From MGBC120314 sp051877855 (GTDB taxonomy: Bacteria > Bacillota > Clostridia > Lachnospirales > Lachnospiraceae), in NCBI GenBank assembly GCA_051877855.1, contig JBJEJH010000037.1, forward strand, positions 35,676-99,675: 64,000 bases of DNA. The letters run 5' to 3'. The position numbers and the translations under genes are program-made. The number at the start of each line of letters is the position of its first letter. Position 1 is the stretch's first letter. Positions 51,697 to 60,479 of the stretch are shown here, in pieces. The notes under the pieces are model-generated. The model did not search any database. It was not told the origin of the DNA and saw nothing but the letters and a program-made list of their open reading frames with translations.

Positions 51697-52518
51697 TTAT
51701 GATATTGGCTTGCGAAGCGGACAGCGGGACAGACTTACTTTGTCACTTAGAACACTCAGGCCGCAATCTCTTAGGAAATCCTGTAGAATTGGCAGGGACT
51801 GCGGTGAAGTAGGACCGATAATGATTTCGCCCACAAGGTCGGCAAGCTGCATGCCATGACGTTCGCACATCAGTCGCAGATTCAGGGGATAATATTTCTT
51901 GATACGATCCTTTGCTACGTAATACTGGGGCTCGACAGTAAATTCACTGGCGATAAAGGGCGATACTACGAGACGCTGCTCCTGCTCACTGGCAAAGGAT
52001 GGATGCTTAAATGCGGCAGATTGCACCCAGGCTGCATCGGTGAGTATCTGTAATTGTTCCAGACAGTCGCTGAATCTTTCGGTTTCTGTAATCAGGTCAT
52101 ACATATCATTAACCAGTTGATGGTCTTCCATATTTTCCTGATAATAAACTTTTTGAAGAGATATTGGTCCACCTACCATCTTCTTGATAAGTTCTTCATG
52201 AAATGCAATACATACGCCGGTGCCAAGCTTTCCGTAACGATCCCACTGTGCAGCATCGTCACGGTATTTGGAAAAACATGCTGCATAGGCGGAATAGTGA
52301 AATTCTTCTGCTAATTCATTTTGAAAAAAATTTTCTGCATGATGGGCTTTTTCATAATCCCCTTCCTGTACAAGTCGTTTAATGACGGATCGACAGATCC
52401 CGTTCATAAAGAGCCGCATCTCAGCGGCATCATTCATATTTAGAATATTGTTGAGTCTTAATTCTGCATTGCGCAGAATTCCATTGAATGCAATAAAGTC
52501 TGTATAATGATATAACAT
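51697..52518 (-). CDS. DUF2971 family protein
   Basis: This 273-residue soluble protein has the DUF2971 hallmarks: LYHYTDFIAFNGILRNAEL at the N-terminus, LNNILNMNDAAEM, then AACFSKYRDDAAQWDRYG followed by GVCIAF, and a late EQEQRLVVSPF and IIIGPTS. No enzymatic activity is established for the family. Its members recur next to defence or stress genes, but that is only an association. Its ATG is 3 bp after the stop of the NUDIX gene, whose last codons provide the GGAGG site, so the two are co-translated. Confidence 0.75.
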   Translation of the reverse strand: MLYHYTDFIAFNGILRNAELRLNNILNMNDAAEMRLFMNGICRSVIKRLVQEGDYEKAHHAENFFQNELAEEFHYSAYAACFSKYRDDAAQWDRYGKLGTGVCIAFHEELIKKMVGGPISLQKVYYQENMEDHQLVNDMYDLITETERFSDCLEQLQILTDAAWVQSAAFKHPSFASEQEQRLVVSPFIASEFTVEPQYYVAKDRIKKYYPLNLRLMCERHGMQLADLVGEIIIGPTSPQSLPILQDFLRDCGLSVLSDKVSLSRCPLRKPIS

Positions 52519-52521
52519 AAT

Positions 52522-53175
52522 TTACCTCCACATCCCGGATACGAAGTACATCATGGATGCCCAGGTAAAGATGGAGTAGAAGATACCGCGGTCATCCCGT
52601 CCGTCCTGCAGAATCTTACGGGCGTCGGTTTCTGTAATAAGTTGGAATCCGTCAAAGCACTCCGTGCCAACAGCACCATTTTGTGTAAGCATAGAAAGAT
52701 CTTCGAGCTCAACCACGGCACACACCAGGGCGTTACTTTCATCCGTCATTCCCGGCGTTGAAAATAGCAATGGATTGATGATGTAGAGCTTGTCCGTATC
52801 GGAAAGGTCTAAGCCGGTCTCCTCCTTAATTTCACGTCTTGCTGTAGCAAGGATAGGATTTTCTTCGTTTTCATCATTCGCGTCAAGCAGGCCTGCAGGA
52901 GGACTTAGAAGAAATTGGCCGGCTGGGTAACGATATTCATTCGTAAGTAATAGTACCGGCTCTTGATCTTTGATCCTAAGAATGACTACGCAGGTTACCG
53001 CATCGGGTAGTGCTTTGCGAAATTCATCCTCCGACTTGATGGCCATGATACGATCCAGCGGTCGTCTGGTAGCATCAAAATAATGCTTTCCCTCTTCATA
53101 TTGCAAATCAAATACTCTTAAGAATTTGGATTCGTAGAGTGGTTTGACATTTTCCTTTTTGATGATTGGTCTCAT
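52522..53175 (-). CDS. NUDIX hydrolase (ADP-ribose pyrophosphatase-like)
   Basis: This is a 217-residue NUDIX protein. The core of the Nudix box is ARREIKEETGLDL, with the metal-binding Glu residues. The preceding glycine region LLSPPAGLLDANDENEEN has a short acidic insertion. The upstream frame is open to 53253, but the ATG at 53175 begins a standard MRPIIKKENVKPL N-terminus. NUDIX proteins of this build hydrolyse nucleoside diphosphates linked to another group, often ADP-ribose. It is first in an operon with the DUF2971 gene. Confidence 0.82.
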   Translation of the reverse strand: MRPIIKKENVKPLYESKFLRVFDLQYEEGKHYFDATRRPLDRIMAIKSEDEFRKALPDAVTCVVILRIKDQEPVLLLTNEYRYPAGQFLLSPPAGLLDANDENEENPILATARREIKEETGLDLSDTDKLYIINPLLFSTPGMTDESNALVCAVVELEDLSMLTQNGAVGTECFDGFQLITETDARKILQDGRDDRGIFYSIFTWASMMYFVSGMWR

Positions 53176-53209
53176 AAATTCAGCCTTTCTTTTTGTTTTT
53201 ACTGTTATT

Positions 53210-53238
53210 ATTGTATTCCTAATGTGGATAAAATACAA
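53210..53238 (-). promoter_or_regulatory. promoter of the NUDIX-DUF2971 operon
   Basis: On the minus strand TTGTAT (53233-53238), a 17-bp spacer and TACAAT (53210-53215) lie ~35 bp upstream of the NUDIX start codon. Confidence 0.5.
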
Positions 53239-53276
53239 GGAATTTGGGGGCAAATATTTTTAACAAAAAATTATGT

Positions 53277-53304
53277 TTTACTGCCATTTTCAAAGTGTTA
53301 TAAT
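53277..53304 (+). promoter_or_regulatory. promoter of the thioesterase gene
   Basis: A perfect TATAAT (53299-53304) lies 16 bp after TTTACT (53277-53282), 45 bp before the start codon at 53350, in the divergent region shared with the NUDIX gene. Confidence 0.45.
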
Positions 53305-53349
53305 AGTATCAGTCATAAATGAGAGAATATTTAGAAGGCAGGATGAAGG

Positions 53350-53769
53350 ATGGAGTACAGGAGAAAGGTATTTTATTACGAGACAGATCAGATGGGAATA
53401 GTACATCATTCCAATTATATTCGTTGGTTTGAGGAGGCGCGAATTGATTGGCTGGAGAAGGTGAATTATCCTTATGCGCGAATTGAGAAAGAGGGTGTGA
53501 TCTCACCGGTTCTCGGGGTGGAGTGTGAATACCGCTCCATGGTACATTTTGGTGATACCGTCATCGTTGATGTGCAAATAGAAGAATTTAAAAATATAAA
53601 ATACAGCTTTTCTTATGTAGTCCGTGATGCAAAAGATGGACAGGTCCGTTGTGTCGGTAAGTCCCGGCATTGCTTTCTGAACAAAGAGGGCAAGCCGGTT
53701 ATGATCAAGAAGGAATGTCCAGAACTATATGAAATTTTCACATCTTTAGTGAAGGATAGGTGTTTGTGA
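53350..53769 (+). CDS. 4HBT hotdog-fold acyl-CoA thioesterase (YbgC-like)
   Basis: This 139-residue hotdog protein has the signature YYETDQMGIVHHSNYIRWFEEAR, in which the Asp is catalytic in 4-hydroxybenzoyl-CoA/YbgC thioesterases. A second FGDTVIVDVQ strand follows. It hydrolyses an acyl-CoA of undetermined chain. Its stop codon lies inside the 5' arm of a long hairpin. It stands behind its own promoter, upstream of a sugar-phosphate kinase. Confidence 0.88.
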   Translation: MEYRRKVFYYETDQMGIVHHSNYIRWFEEARIDWLEKVNYPYARIEKEGVISPVLGVECEYRSMVHFGDTVIVDVQIEEFKNIKYSFSYVVRDAKDGQVRCVGKSRHCFLNKEGKPVMIKKECPELYEIFTSLVKDRCL

Positions 53770-53805
53770 AAAGCTTGTGCAATCACAAGGGTTTCGCAAA
53801 CATCT
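53758..53805. repeat. 22-bp imperfect inverted repeat overlapping a stop codon
   Basis: The arms 53758-53779 and 53784-53805 pair with two mismatches and two G-U pairs around a CAAT loop. No T-run follows, so it is not a standard terminator. It starts with AGGTGTTTG and shares ATAGGTGTTTG with the hairpin at 21708-21740. The thioesterase stop codon (53767-53769) is inside the 5' arm. Confidence 0.65.
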
Positions 53806-53834
53806 AATTAATATAAAATAAATGGGGTGTAATT

Positions 53835-54740
53835 TTGATATATACAGTAACTTTTAATCCGTCATTGGATTATGTAGTCAATGTTAACAATCTGAATATT
53901 GGTGGAATTAACCGGGCGTCATCGGATACCATTCTTGCCGGAGGAAAGGGAATCAATGTATCCCTGGTTCTCAATGAGCTTGGAATGGAGAATACCGCCA
54001 TTGGGTTTGTGGCCGGATTCACAGGACAGGAAATTGTTCGTCGTGTGGAGGAGGCAGGATGTAATTGTCGGTTTATTGAACTTCCGGAAGGAATGTCACG
54101 AATTAATGTTAAGATTAAGGACCGGAGGGAGACAGAAATCAATGCAGCAGGCCCGAATATCGATCATGACTGTCTGGAGGAACTGAATCAGATTCTGGAT
54201 GAGGTGGAAGTTGGAGATATTCTTGTTCTGGCGGGTAGTATCCCGGCATCGGTTCCAAGACATATCTATGCCGATTTCTTAAAGAAAATGAATCCCCGGG
54301 GCGTTAAAGTTATTGTGGATGCATCGGGTTCGTTATTACACGATCTGATTAATATGAAGCCATATCTTGTAAAGCCCAATCAGGATGAATTGCATGAACT
54401 TTTTGATGTAAGTGTAAGTACGCTGGGCGAGGCAAGAACTTATGCTAAGAAAATACATCAGATGGGTGCCCGAAATGCGATTATTTCCCTGGGGGAAGTT
54501 GGAGCTGTTCTGGCGGCGGAAGACGGAAATGTCTATTCCTGTATGGCCCCGCGGGGGAATGCGGTGAATACGGTTGGTGCCGGGGATTCTATGATTGCAG
54601 GTTTTATTACAGGAATGTTGGCTGAGGTGGGTTATGAGAATGCCTTGAAACTTGCGGTGGCAGCGGGAAGTGCCAGTGCATTTTCAAAGACATTGGCAAC
54701 CAAGAAAGAGATTCAGGAACTTTATGAACGCTTACAGTAG
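53835..54740 (+). CDS. 1-phosphofructokinase-like PfkB hexose-phosphate kinase
   Basis: This 301-residue kinase has the FruK/LacC pattern: IYTVTFNPSLDYVV at the start, AGGKGINVSLVLNELG as first signature, VKPNQDEL and GAGDSMIAGF with the catalytic Asp. It would phosphorylate fructose-1-phosphate, or tagatose-6-phosphate, to the bisphosphate. The start is a TTG with GGGGTG upstream; no ATG fits the conserved N-terminus. No fructose PTS gene (fruA) or FruR is next to it, so the link to fructose rests on family resemblance. Confidence 0.85.
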   Translation: MIYTVTFNPSLDYVVNVNNLNIGGINRASSDTILAGGKGINVSLVLNELGMENTAIGFVAGFTGQEIVRRVEEAGCNCRFIELPEGMSRINVKIKDRRETEINAAGPNIDHDCLEELNQILDEVEVGDILVLAGSIPASVPRHIYADFLKKMNPRGVKVIVDASGSLLHDLINMKPYLVKPNQDELHELFDVSVSTLGEARTYAKKIHQMGARNAIISLGEVGAVLAAEDGNVYSCMAPRGNAVNTVGAGDSMIAGFITGMLAEVGYENALKLAVAAGSASAFSKTLATKKEIQELYERLQ

Positions 54741-54822
54741 TGAAGCGTGTATGGGAAGCTGTATGATGGGGTGTTTAATTAATTGTATAAAGATAAAAAC
54801 TATTATTTGTGAATTCTGTATG

Positions 54823-54861
54823 AAAAGCCAATTGATATGAGAATATTAATTGACTTTTTTT
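54823..54861 (+). terminator. intrinsic terminator after the PfkB kinase gene
   Basis: AAAAGCCAATTGATAT and ATATTAATTGACTTTT form a 16-bp stem with one mismatch and one G-U pair around GAGA, with TTTTTTT at the end. Between it and the next start (54934) I see only an AT-rich promoter region with no secure -35/-10 pair. Confidence 0.75.
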
Positions 54862-54933
54862 ACAATAAGTGAGAAAATATACCTAGAAATTGTTAAAACA
54901 ATCACATAAAAAATAAAAAAGGAGTGTGTTCAA

Positions 54934-56079
54934 ATGAATCGTTTTGTATTGAATGAAACATCTTATCATGGTGCAGGGGCAATCAAGAGCATTGCAGATG
55001 AGGCTAAGGCCAGAGGGTTTAAAAAGGCATTAGTTTGCTCGGATCCGGATCTTATTAAGTTCGGTGTTACGAAGAAAGTATTGGATGTGCTCGATGGAGC
55101 AGGGCTTGCTTATGAGGTTTATTCCAATATTAAGCCAAATCCTACCATTGAGAATGTTCAGACCGGTGTAGGTGCATTTAAGGATGCAGGCGCGGATTAC
55201 ATTGTAGCAATCGGTGGCGGTTCTTCTATGGATACGGCTAAGGCAATTGGTATTATTATTAATAACCCTGAATTTGCAGACGTTCGAAGCCTCGAAGGTG
55301 TTGCACCGACAACCAAACCGGCAGTGCCAATCATTGCAGTTCCTACTACAGCCGGTACCGCGGCAGAAGTTACAATCAACTACGTAATCACAGATGTGGA
55401 GAAGAATCGTAAGATGGTTTGCGTAGATGTTCATGATATCCCGGTAGTAGCAGTTGTTGATCCGGATATGATGTCAACAATGCCTAAGGGACTTACAGCA
55501 GCAACCGGTATGGATGCATTAACACATGCAATTGAAGGTTATATCACCAAGGGTGCATGGGAATTATCGGATATGTTCCATCTTAAGGCAATCGAAATCA
55601 TTGCTAAGAGCTTAAGAGGAGCAGTTGACAATACACCAGAAGGCAGAGAGGGCATGGCACTTGGACAGTACGTAGCAGGTATGGGCTTCTCCAACGTAGG
55701 TCTTGGTATTGTTCACTCCATGGCACATCCTCTTGGCGCTTTGTATGATACCCCACACGGTGTAGCGAACGCAATCATTCTTCCGACAGTTATGGAGTAC
55801 AACGCTCCGGCAACCGGTGAGAAGTATCGTGATATTGCTAAGGCAATGGGTGTGGAAGGAACAGAGAAGATGACCCAGGAGGAATACCGCAAGGCTGCTA
55901 TTGATGCGGTTAAGAAGCTTGCACAGGATGTTGGTATTCCAACGAATCTTAAGGAAATTGTTAAGCCGGAGGATATTCCATTCCTTGCACAGTCTGCATT
56001 CGATGATGCCTGCAGACCGGGTAATCCAAGAGACACCTCTGTTGAAGAAATTACAGAACTTTACAAAAGCTTAATGTAG
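54934..56079 (+). CDS. fucO: iron-containing alcohol dehydrogenase, lactaldehyde reductase type
   Basis: This is a 381-residue group-III alcohol dehydrogenase. It has the NAD-binding GGGSSMDTAKAIG and the metal ligands around TGMDALTHAIEGY and VHSMAHPLGALYDTPHG. AVPTTAGTAAEVTINYVI is typical of FucO, which reduces L-lactaldehyde to 1,2-propanediol during fucose or rhamnose fermentation; 1,3-propanediol and butanol dehydrogenases are relatives. Codon use is strongly biased, suggesting high expression. The ATG follows AAAAGGAG. No fucose or rhamnose catabolic genes are nearby, so the specific substrate is uncertain. Confidence 0.85.
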   Translation: MNRFVLNETSYHGAGAIKSIADEAKARGFKKALVCSDPDLIKFGVTKKVLDVLDGAGLAYEVYSNIKPNPTIENVQTGVGAFKDAGADYIVAIGGGSSMDTAKAIGIIINNPEFADVRSLEGVAPTTKPAVPIIAVPTTAGTAAEVTINYVITDVEKNRKMVCVDVHDIPVVAVVDPDMMSTMPKGLTAATGMDALTHAIEGYITKGAWELSDMFHLKAIEIIAKSLRGAVDNTPEGREGMALGQYVAGMGFSNVGLGIVHSMAHPLGALYDTPHGVANAIILPTVMEYNAPATGEKYRDIAKAMGVEGTEKMTQEEYRKAAIDAVKKLAQDVGIPTNLKEIVKPEDIPFLAQSAFDDACRPGNPRDTSVEEITELYKSLM

Positions 56080-56125
56080 GATACATATTTTACACAGGAA
56101 AAATAGATAAGATACGATGGATAAA

Positions 56126-56180
56126 GAATGCCGGAGGATTTCGCCTCCGGCATTTTTCTTATGTGCGCCTTGGGGCGCAC
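56126..56180 (+). terminator. tandem hairpin terminators
   Basis: The first stem is AATGCCGGAGG / CCTCCGGCATT (about 56127-56154) with TTTTTCTT after it. The second is GTGCGCC-TTGG-GGCGCAC (56163-56180) with GTTTCT after it. They follow the dehydrogenase gene and face the convergent hisA end at 56226. Confidence 0.85.
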
Positions 56181-56225
56181 GTTTCTATTGGAACTTTGTA
56201 TTCACCCTGTTTTACCAGACTATAT

Positions 56226-57014
56226 TTATTCCTGACACATGGATAAAATTCTGGAAAAATCCAGATTCCCACCAAAGAGGTCCAGGGCGCTTCCGATGGT
56301 GACATTAATTTTGTTGTGGGATAGTTCCTTTAATGTAGCGAGATCCTCGTAGCTTCCGATACCGCCGGCATAGGTGATGGTTGTGTTGCCATCCCAGGCG
56401 TCGAGAATCCGAATGAGCTCAGTTTCGATGCCCTGACATTTTCCCTCCACATCAGCGGCGTGAATCAGGAATTCATCACAATAGGAAGATAGTTTGTCCA
56501 AGGTATCCTTATTAACGGTTACATCGGTGAACTTCTGCCAACGGTCTGTCACAATATAATATTCAGTATCCTTCTTGCGACAGCTTAAGTCCAATACAAG
56601 ATGCTCTTTACCGATGACAGAAACGATTTTTTGAATATTATCGTAATTTACTTTGCCATCTTTAAATGCATAGGATGTAATGATGACATGGGATGCGCCG
56701 GCTTTAATATATTCCGCTGCATTGTCGGCAGTGATTCCGCCGCCAATCTGAAAACCATTGGGAAAAGCCTTTAGCGCTAACATGGCCTGTCTTTTATCTT
56801 CTTCATAGAATTCGGAAGAGACCGGATTCAGGAGAATAATATGTCCCCCTTTTAAAGCATTTTCTTTATAAAGATTGGCGTAGTAGCCACCGTCCAAATC
56901 GGATTCAAAATTGACTGTGGCATGCATTTCAGTGGCGGAAGCGTCTTTTAGTGAACCACCCACAATTTGTTTTACTTTTCCATCATGGATATCGATACAA
57001 GGACGAAATTCCAT
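56226..57014 (-). CDS. hisA: ProFAR isomerase, eukaryotic-type HisA (HIS6-like)
   Basis: This is a 262-residue TIM-barrel enzyme of histidine biosynthesis that isomerises ProFAR to PRFAR. The start FRPCIDIHDGKVKQIVGGSL, the GGYYANLYKENALKGGHIILL stretch and the later TITYAGGIGS match the fungal and plant HIS6 type rather than the usual bacterial HisA (~240 residues, starting IIPAIDL). The catalytic first Asp is present in CIDIHDG. The ATG follows AGGAGG. It is isolated from other his genes and lies 3' of a DHH phosphoesterase, separated by a terminator. Confidence 0.85.
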   Translation of the reverse strand: MEFRPCIDIHDGKVKQIVGGSLKDASATEMHATVNFESDLDGGYYANLYKENALKGGHIILLNPVSSEFYEEDKRQAMLALKAFPNGFQIGGGITADNAAEYIKAGASHVIITSYAFKDGKVNYDNIQKIVSVIGKEHLVLDLSCRKKDTEYYIVTDRWQKFTDVTVNKDTLDKLSSYCDEFLIHAADVEGKCQGIETELIRILDAWDGNTTITYAGGIGSYEDLATLKELSHNKINVTIGSALDLFGGNLDFSRILSMCQE

Positions 57015-57025
57015 AAAAACCTCCT

Positions 57026-57063
57026 AAAATAAGGACTGTCTGCCGGTTGTCGGTAAACAGTCC
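57026..57063 (-). terminator. minus-strand terminator after the DHH gene
   Basis: On the minus strand GGACTGT and ACAGTCC (57033-57063) pair across an inner TACCG / CCGG-type extension, followed by TTATTTT. It lies between the DHH stop (57096) and the hisA start (57014). The end of the T-run is close to the hisA ribosome site (AGGAGG), so hisA expression may depend on read-through or an undetected promoter. Confidence 0.65.
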
Positions 57064-57095
57064 CTGGTAAATCTTATTCCTGAATTAATCGTGAA

Positions 57096-58016
57096 TTACT
57101 TATTAGCTAAGGTACATAACTCTTCAAGCATCTTAGGAAGTTCAGTTGCCATGTTCTCATCAGAAAATTGACATGTTCCTACTGCCTTGTGCCCGCCGCC
57201 GTTGTACTTTAACATAAGGCTTCCGACATTGACATCCGAAGTTCTGTTAAGAATACTGTAACCCACAGCTGCAGAGCAACCCTGACCACCACGGCCGCTG
57301 ACAATCCAAGCAGAAATATTCTGCTCCGGATACATACTGTAGATCATGAAACGATTGCCGGTGTAGATCGGATCAACACCTCTTAAGTCGGAGATGATAA
57401 CGTTGCCTTCGGTACGGGTATATTTTTGAACCATTTCCTTGAATTTCTCGGTCTGCTCATTATATACTTCAATACGTTCCTTGACGTCAGGAAGATTAAG
57501 AATTTCCGCAGTTGTCATGGTGCGGCAGGCATCCATTAACTTCTCCATCAACTGATAGTTGGAAATCGTGAACTGTCTCCAACGACCAAGGCCGGTTCTT
57601 GGATCCATAAGGAAACCAACCAGAATCCAACCGGTTGGGTTCATGACTTCATCAATCGTAAGATTGCCGGAGTCAACCTTGTCAACCGCAGTCATCATAT
57701 CATCAAACTGAGGAAAACGCTCTTTTCCACCGTAGTATTCATAGATAATACGGGCGCAGGAAGGAGTAATACGGCTCTCTCCTTTGTACTTTCCTTCCAA
57801 TGCATTTCTTTCCTGCTCGCTGGAGTGATGGTCGAACCAGAGACCACAACCCTCAACATAAGGAACATTTGCCAGACAGTCATTCTCATTCACTTCAACA
57901 AGACCGTCCTGAAGATCCTTTGGATGTGCAAACTTCCATGAATCAATAATGCCGGCTTCTTTTAGTAAGGCACCGCATGCCAGTCCGTCAAAATCGGAAC
58001 GCGTAATTAATCTCAT
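57096..58016 (-). CDS. DHH/DHHA1 phosphoesterase (exopolyphosphatase-like)
   Basis: This is a 306-residue DHH-superfamily protein. SDFDGLACGALL near the N-terminus and WFDHHSSE (the DHH motif, residues ~81-88) supply metal ligands. The DHHA1 substrate domain is marked by NGGGHKAVGTCQF near the C-terminus. Relatives cleave nano-RNAs, cyclic dinucleotide products or inorganic polyphosphate; the sequence does not separate these. The ATG follows GAAAGGAAATAT. Its own promoter lies upstream. Confidence 0.8.
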   Translation of the reverse strand: MRLITRSDFDGLACGALLKEAGIIDSWKFAHPKDLQDGLVEVNENDCLANVPYVEGCGLWFDHHSSEQERNALEGKYKGESRITPSCARIIYEYYGGKERFPQFDDMMTAVDKVDSGNLTIDEVMNPTGWILVGFLMDPRTGLGRWRQFTISNYQLMEKLMDACRTMTTAEILNLPDVKERIEVYNEQTEKFKEMVQKYTRTEGNVIISDLRGVDPIYTGNRFMIYSMYPEQNISAWIVSGRGGQGCSAAVGYSILNRTSDVNVGSLMLKYNGGGHKAVGTCQFSDENMATELPKMLEELCTLANK

Positions 58017-58069
58017 AGATATATTTCCTTTCGTATAAAAATTTGCTTCTAAGACATATTTACGAAATA

Positions 58070-58098
58070 ATTATATCGTAATCAGTCCCTTTTTTCAA
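58070..58098 (-). promoter_or_regulatory. promoter of the DHH phosphoesterase gene
   Basis: On the minus strand TTGAAA (58093-58098), a 17-bp spacer and TATAAT (58070-58075) lie 54 bp before the start codon at 58016. Confidence 0.65.
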
Positions 58099-58130
58099 GA
58101 AAAAGCAGCATTTATGAAGAAGAATTCAGT

Positions 58131-59789
58131 TTACATTTCCATTCCACGATTAATTGCTACACATAATGCCTTGATCGAAGACTTGATAATATCGGAGTCG
58201 ATTCCGGCGCCCCATACCATATGATCCTTCATCTTGATGCACACATAAGTCATAGCTTCGGATGAAGAGCCGGATGATAAAGAATGTTCCGTGTAGTCGA
58301 TCAATGTATAGGTGATTCCAAAATGCTGCTTTAATGCGTTGCTTACGGCGTCCAAACGTCCGTTACCGTTGGTCGTAACATCAACAGTACCCGATGGACT
58401 GGTGATGGAAACCGTTGCGGTAATACCATTTTCCTGCTTGAAATGACATTCGTTAACGGAGAATTCGGATGATTTCTCAATGAATTCTTTCCTGAATTCC
58501 TCATAGATGGTATCCGGTGTAAGTTCCTTATGCGAACGATCTGACACACCCTTTAAGTAGTAGCTTACATCCTCGCGCATCTTATCCGGTAAGATGATGC
58601 CAAAGGAATTCTTAAGGATATATCCGATACCGCCCTTGCCGGACTGGCTGTTGAAACGAATAACATCGGAATCGTAAGTACGGCCGACGTCCTTTGGATC
58701 AATTGGAAGATATGGAACGGTCCAAAGTTCTGAGCCGGATGCCTCTCTGCAGGCCATACCCTTGGCGATGGCATCCTGATGTGAGCCGGAGAATGCAGTG
58801 AATACTAAGTCTCCTCCGTAAGGCTGTCTTGGAGATACATCCATTCTTGTGAGTCTTTCATAAAGATTACGAATCTCAATCATATTGGTAAAATCAAGTT
58901 TTGGATCAACACCGTGAGAAAACATATTCATTGCTACAGTGATGATATCTACGTTACCGGTTCTTTCACCATTACCAAATAAGGTACCCTCCACACGATC
59001 AGCGCCGGCAAGTAAACAAAGTTCTGCGTTGGCAACGCCGCAACCACGATCATTGTGTGGATGGAGAGAAAGAATGGTGTTGTTGCGATAATTCATATTC
59101 TTATGAAAATACTCAATCTGGCAGGCAGCAACATGTGGCATCATATTTTCCACGGTCATTGGAAGATTGATGATAGCCTTGTTATCTTCTGTAGGCTGCC
59201 ATACATCAAGAACTGCGTTGACAACGTCCAATGCGTAATCCATTTCCGTACCGGAGAAACTTTCCGGGCTGTACTCGAAGGCGAAGTTTCCATCCGTCTC
59301 ATCAGCAAGTTTCTTTAAGAGAGCAGCACCGTCGATGGCAATCTGCTTGATTTCTTCCTTGGATTTCTTAAATACCTGTTCACGCTGGGCAACGGAAGTT
59401 GAGTTATAAACATGAATAACTGCTCTTGGAGCGCCCTTGACTGCCTCAAAGGTTTTCTTAATAATATGTTCTCTTGCCTGGGTAAGTACCTGGATGGTTA
59501 CGTCGTCAGGAATCATGTTACGTTCAATCAAAGCACGGGTAAATGCAAATTCTGTATCCGATGCGGCAGGGAAACCGATTTCGATTTCCTTGAAACCAAT
59601 CTTTACTAACATTTCAAAGAATTCTAACTTTTCATCAAGACTCATTGGCTCGATCAAAGCCTGGTTACCATCACGAAGATCCACGCTGCACCAGACCGGA
59701 GCCTTTTCGATACGTTCTTTCTTCACCCAGTCGTAGGTTACGACAGGAGGCATAAAGTAGGTTGGTTGATACTTTTCATAATTTTTCAT
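58131..59789 (-). CDS. leuA: 2-isopropylmalate synthase (long LeuA2 type)
   Basis: This is a 552-residue enzyme that condenses acetyl-CoA with 2-oxoisovalerate, the first step of leucine synthesis. The TIM-barrel start WCSVDLRDGNQALIEPM carries the metal-binding Asp and catalytic Arg. HPHNDRGCGVANAE provides the metal-binding His pair, and a C-terminal LeuA regulatory dimer domain (from ~residue 430) binds leucine. The length and WCSVDLRDGNQAL form match the yeast/actinobacterial LeuA2 class. The ATG at 59789 follows AAGGAGAG, preferred over an in-frame upstream start at 59840. Transcription is governed by a T-box leader. Confidence 0.95.
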   Translation of the reverse strand: MKNYEKYQPTYFMPPVVTYDWVKKERIEKAPVWCSVDLRDGNQALIEPMSLDEKLEFFEMLVKIGFKEIEIGFPAASDTEFAFTRALIERNMIPDDVTIQVLTQAREHIIKKTFEAVKGAPRAVIHVYNSTSVAQREQVFKKSKEEIKQIAIDGAALLKKLADETDGNFAFEYSPESFSGTEMDYALDVVNAVLDVWQPTEDNKAIINLPMTVENMMPHVAACQIEYFHKNMNYRNNTILSLHPHNDRGCGVANAELCLLAGADRVEGTLFGNGERTGNVDIITVAMNMFSHGVDPKLDFTNMIEIRNLYERLTRMDVSPRQPYGGDLVFTAFSGSHQDAIAKGMACREASGSELWTVPYLPIDPKDVGRTYDSDVIRFNSQSGKGGIGYILKNSFGIILPDKMREDVSYYLKGVSDRSHKELTPDTIYEEFRKEFIEKSSEFSVNECHFKQENGITATVSITSPSGTVDVTTNGNGRLDAVSNALKQHFGITYTLIDYTEHSLSSGSSSEAMTYVCIKMKDHMVWGAGIDSDIIKSSIKALCVAINRGMEM

Positions 59790-59893
59790 TGTTTCTCTCC
59801 TTATAATACAATTAATGATTTGGTGGTAAAAATAAGACATTTTAGTTAATTTACCACTTTAATGATATGTATGACCGGACTGCAAAGGGCAAT

Positions 59894-60250
59894 AAAAAAA
59901 CCTCCGTCTTTGTTGCTTTGCCTGCAATCCTGCAATCTGCAACTAGAGACGAAGGAAAATCCCACGCGGTACCACTCTAATTCATAAACATAATGTTTAT
60001 ACACTCATCAGGTACATCATAATGACAAATCATTACGTATACCCTGCCCCTGTAACGGTGGGCGATCCGTTCATATCTACTCTCAAAACGATTTAAATAG
60101 CTTTAGTTCTAACATATTAAATAAGACCATAAAATGCTTCGATTTCGGATGACAGTTCCAAGGCGAGTTCATTATGTCCCTTCCACTACTTCACATCAAC
60201 CAGCAGCTTTCTGAAAGCCGGTTCATAATTACTATTCCTCTTCATAACCT
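59894..60250 (-). ncRNA. leucine-specific T-box leader of leuA
   Basis: On the minus strand the T-box core AGAGTGGTACCGCGTGGG (59961-59978) is followed by a terminator CCTTCGTC...GACGGAGG with TTTTTTT (59894-59955). Upstream is a stem I whose specifier loop reads GAACTCGCC. The CTC at 60165-60167 is a leucine codon, so uncharged tRNA-Leu should stabilise the antiterminator and switch leuA on. A TATAAT for this transcript lies at 60263-60268 with a weak -35. Known T-box biology; the specifier agrees with the downstream gene. Confidence 0.93.
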
Positions 60251-60479
60251 TTGACAAAAGACATTATAACAGAAGAAATAAAAAAAGGAAAGAGGAAATT
60301 TTATTAATGTAAAATAGGCAGAAAACTTTATAAAATTATGCCAAAAGAATAACAATGTTTCAAATGGTAAGTTTTGGCAGGGGTAGACGGAGAAAAGTTA
60401 AGTCTAAACTATAAAAAAATAGGGGAAAAGCACCTGAAACTTAACATTATTAAATCTTGACTGAACAAAATTAAAATAA

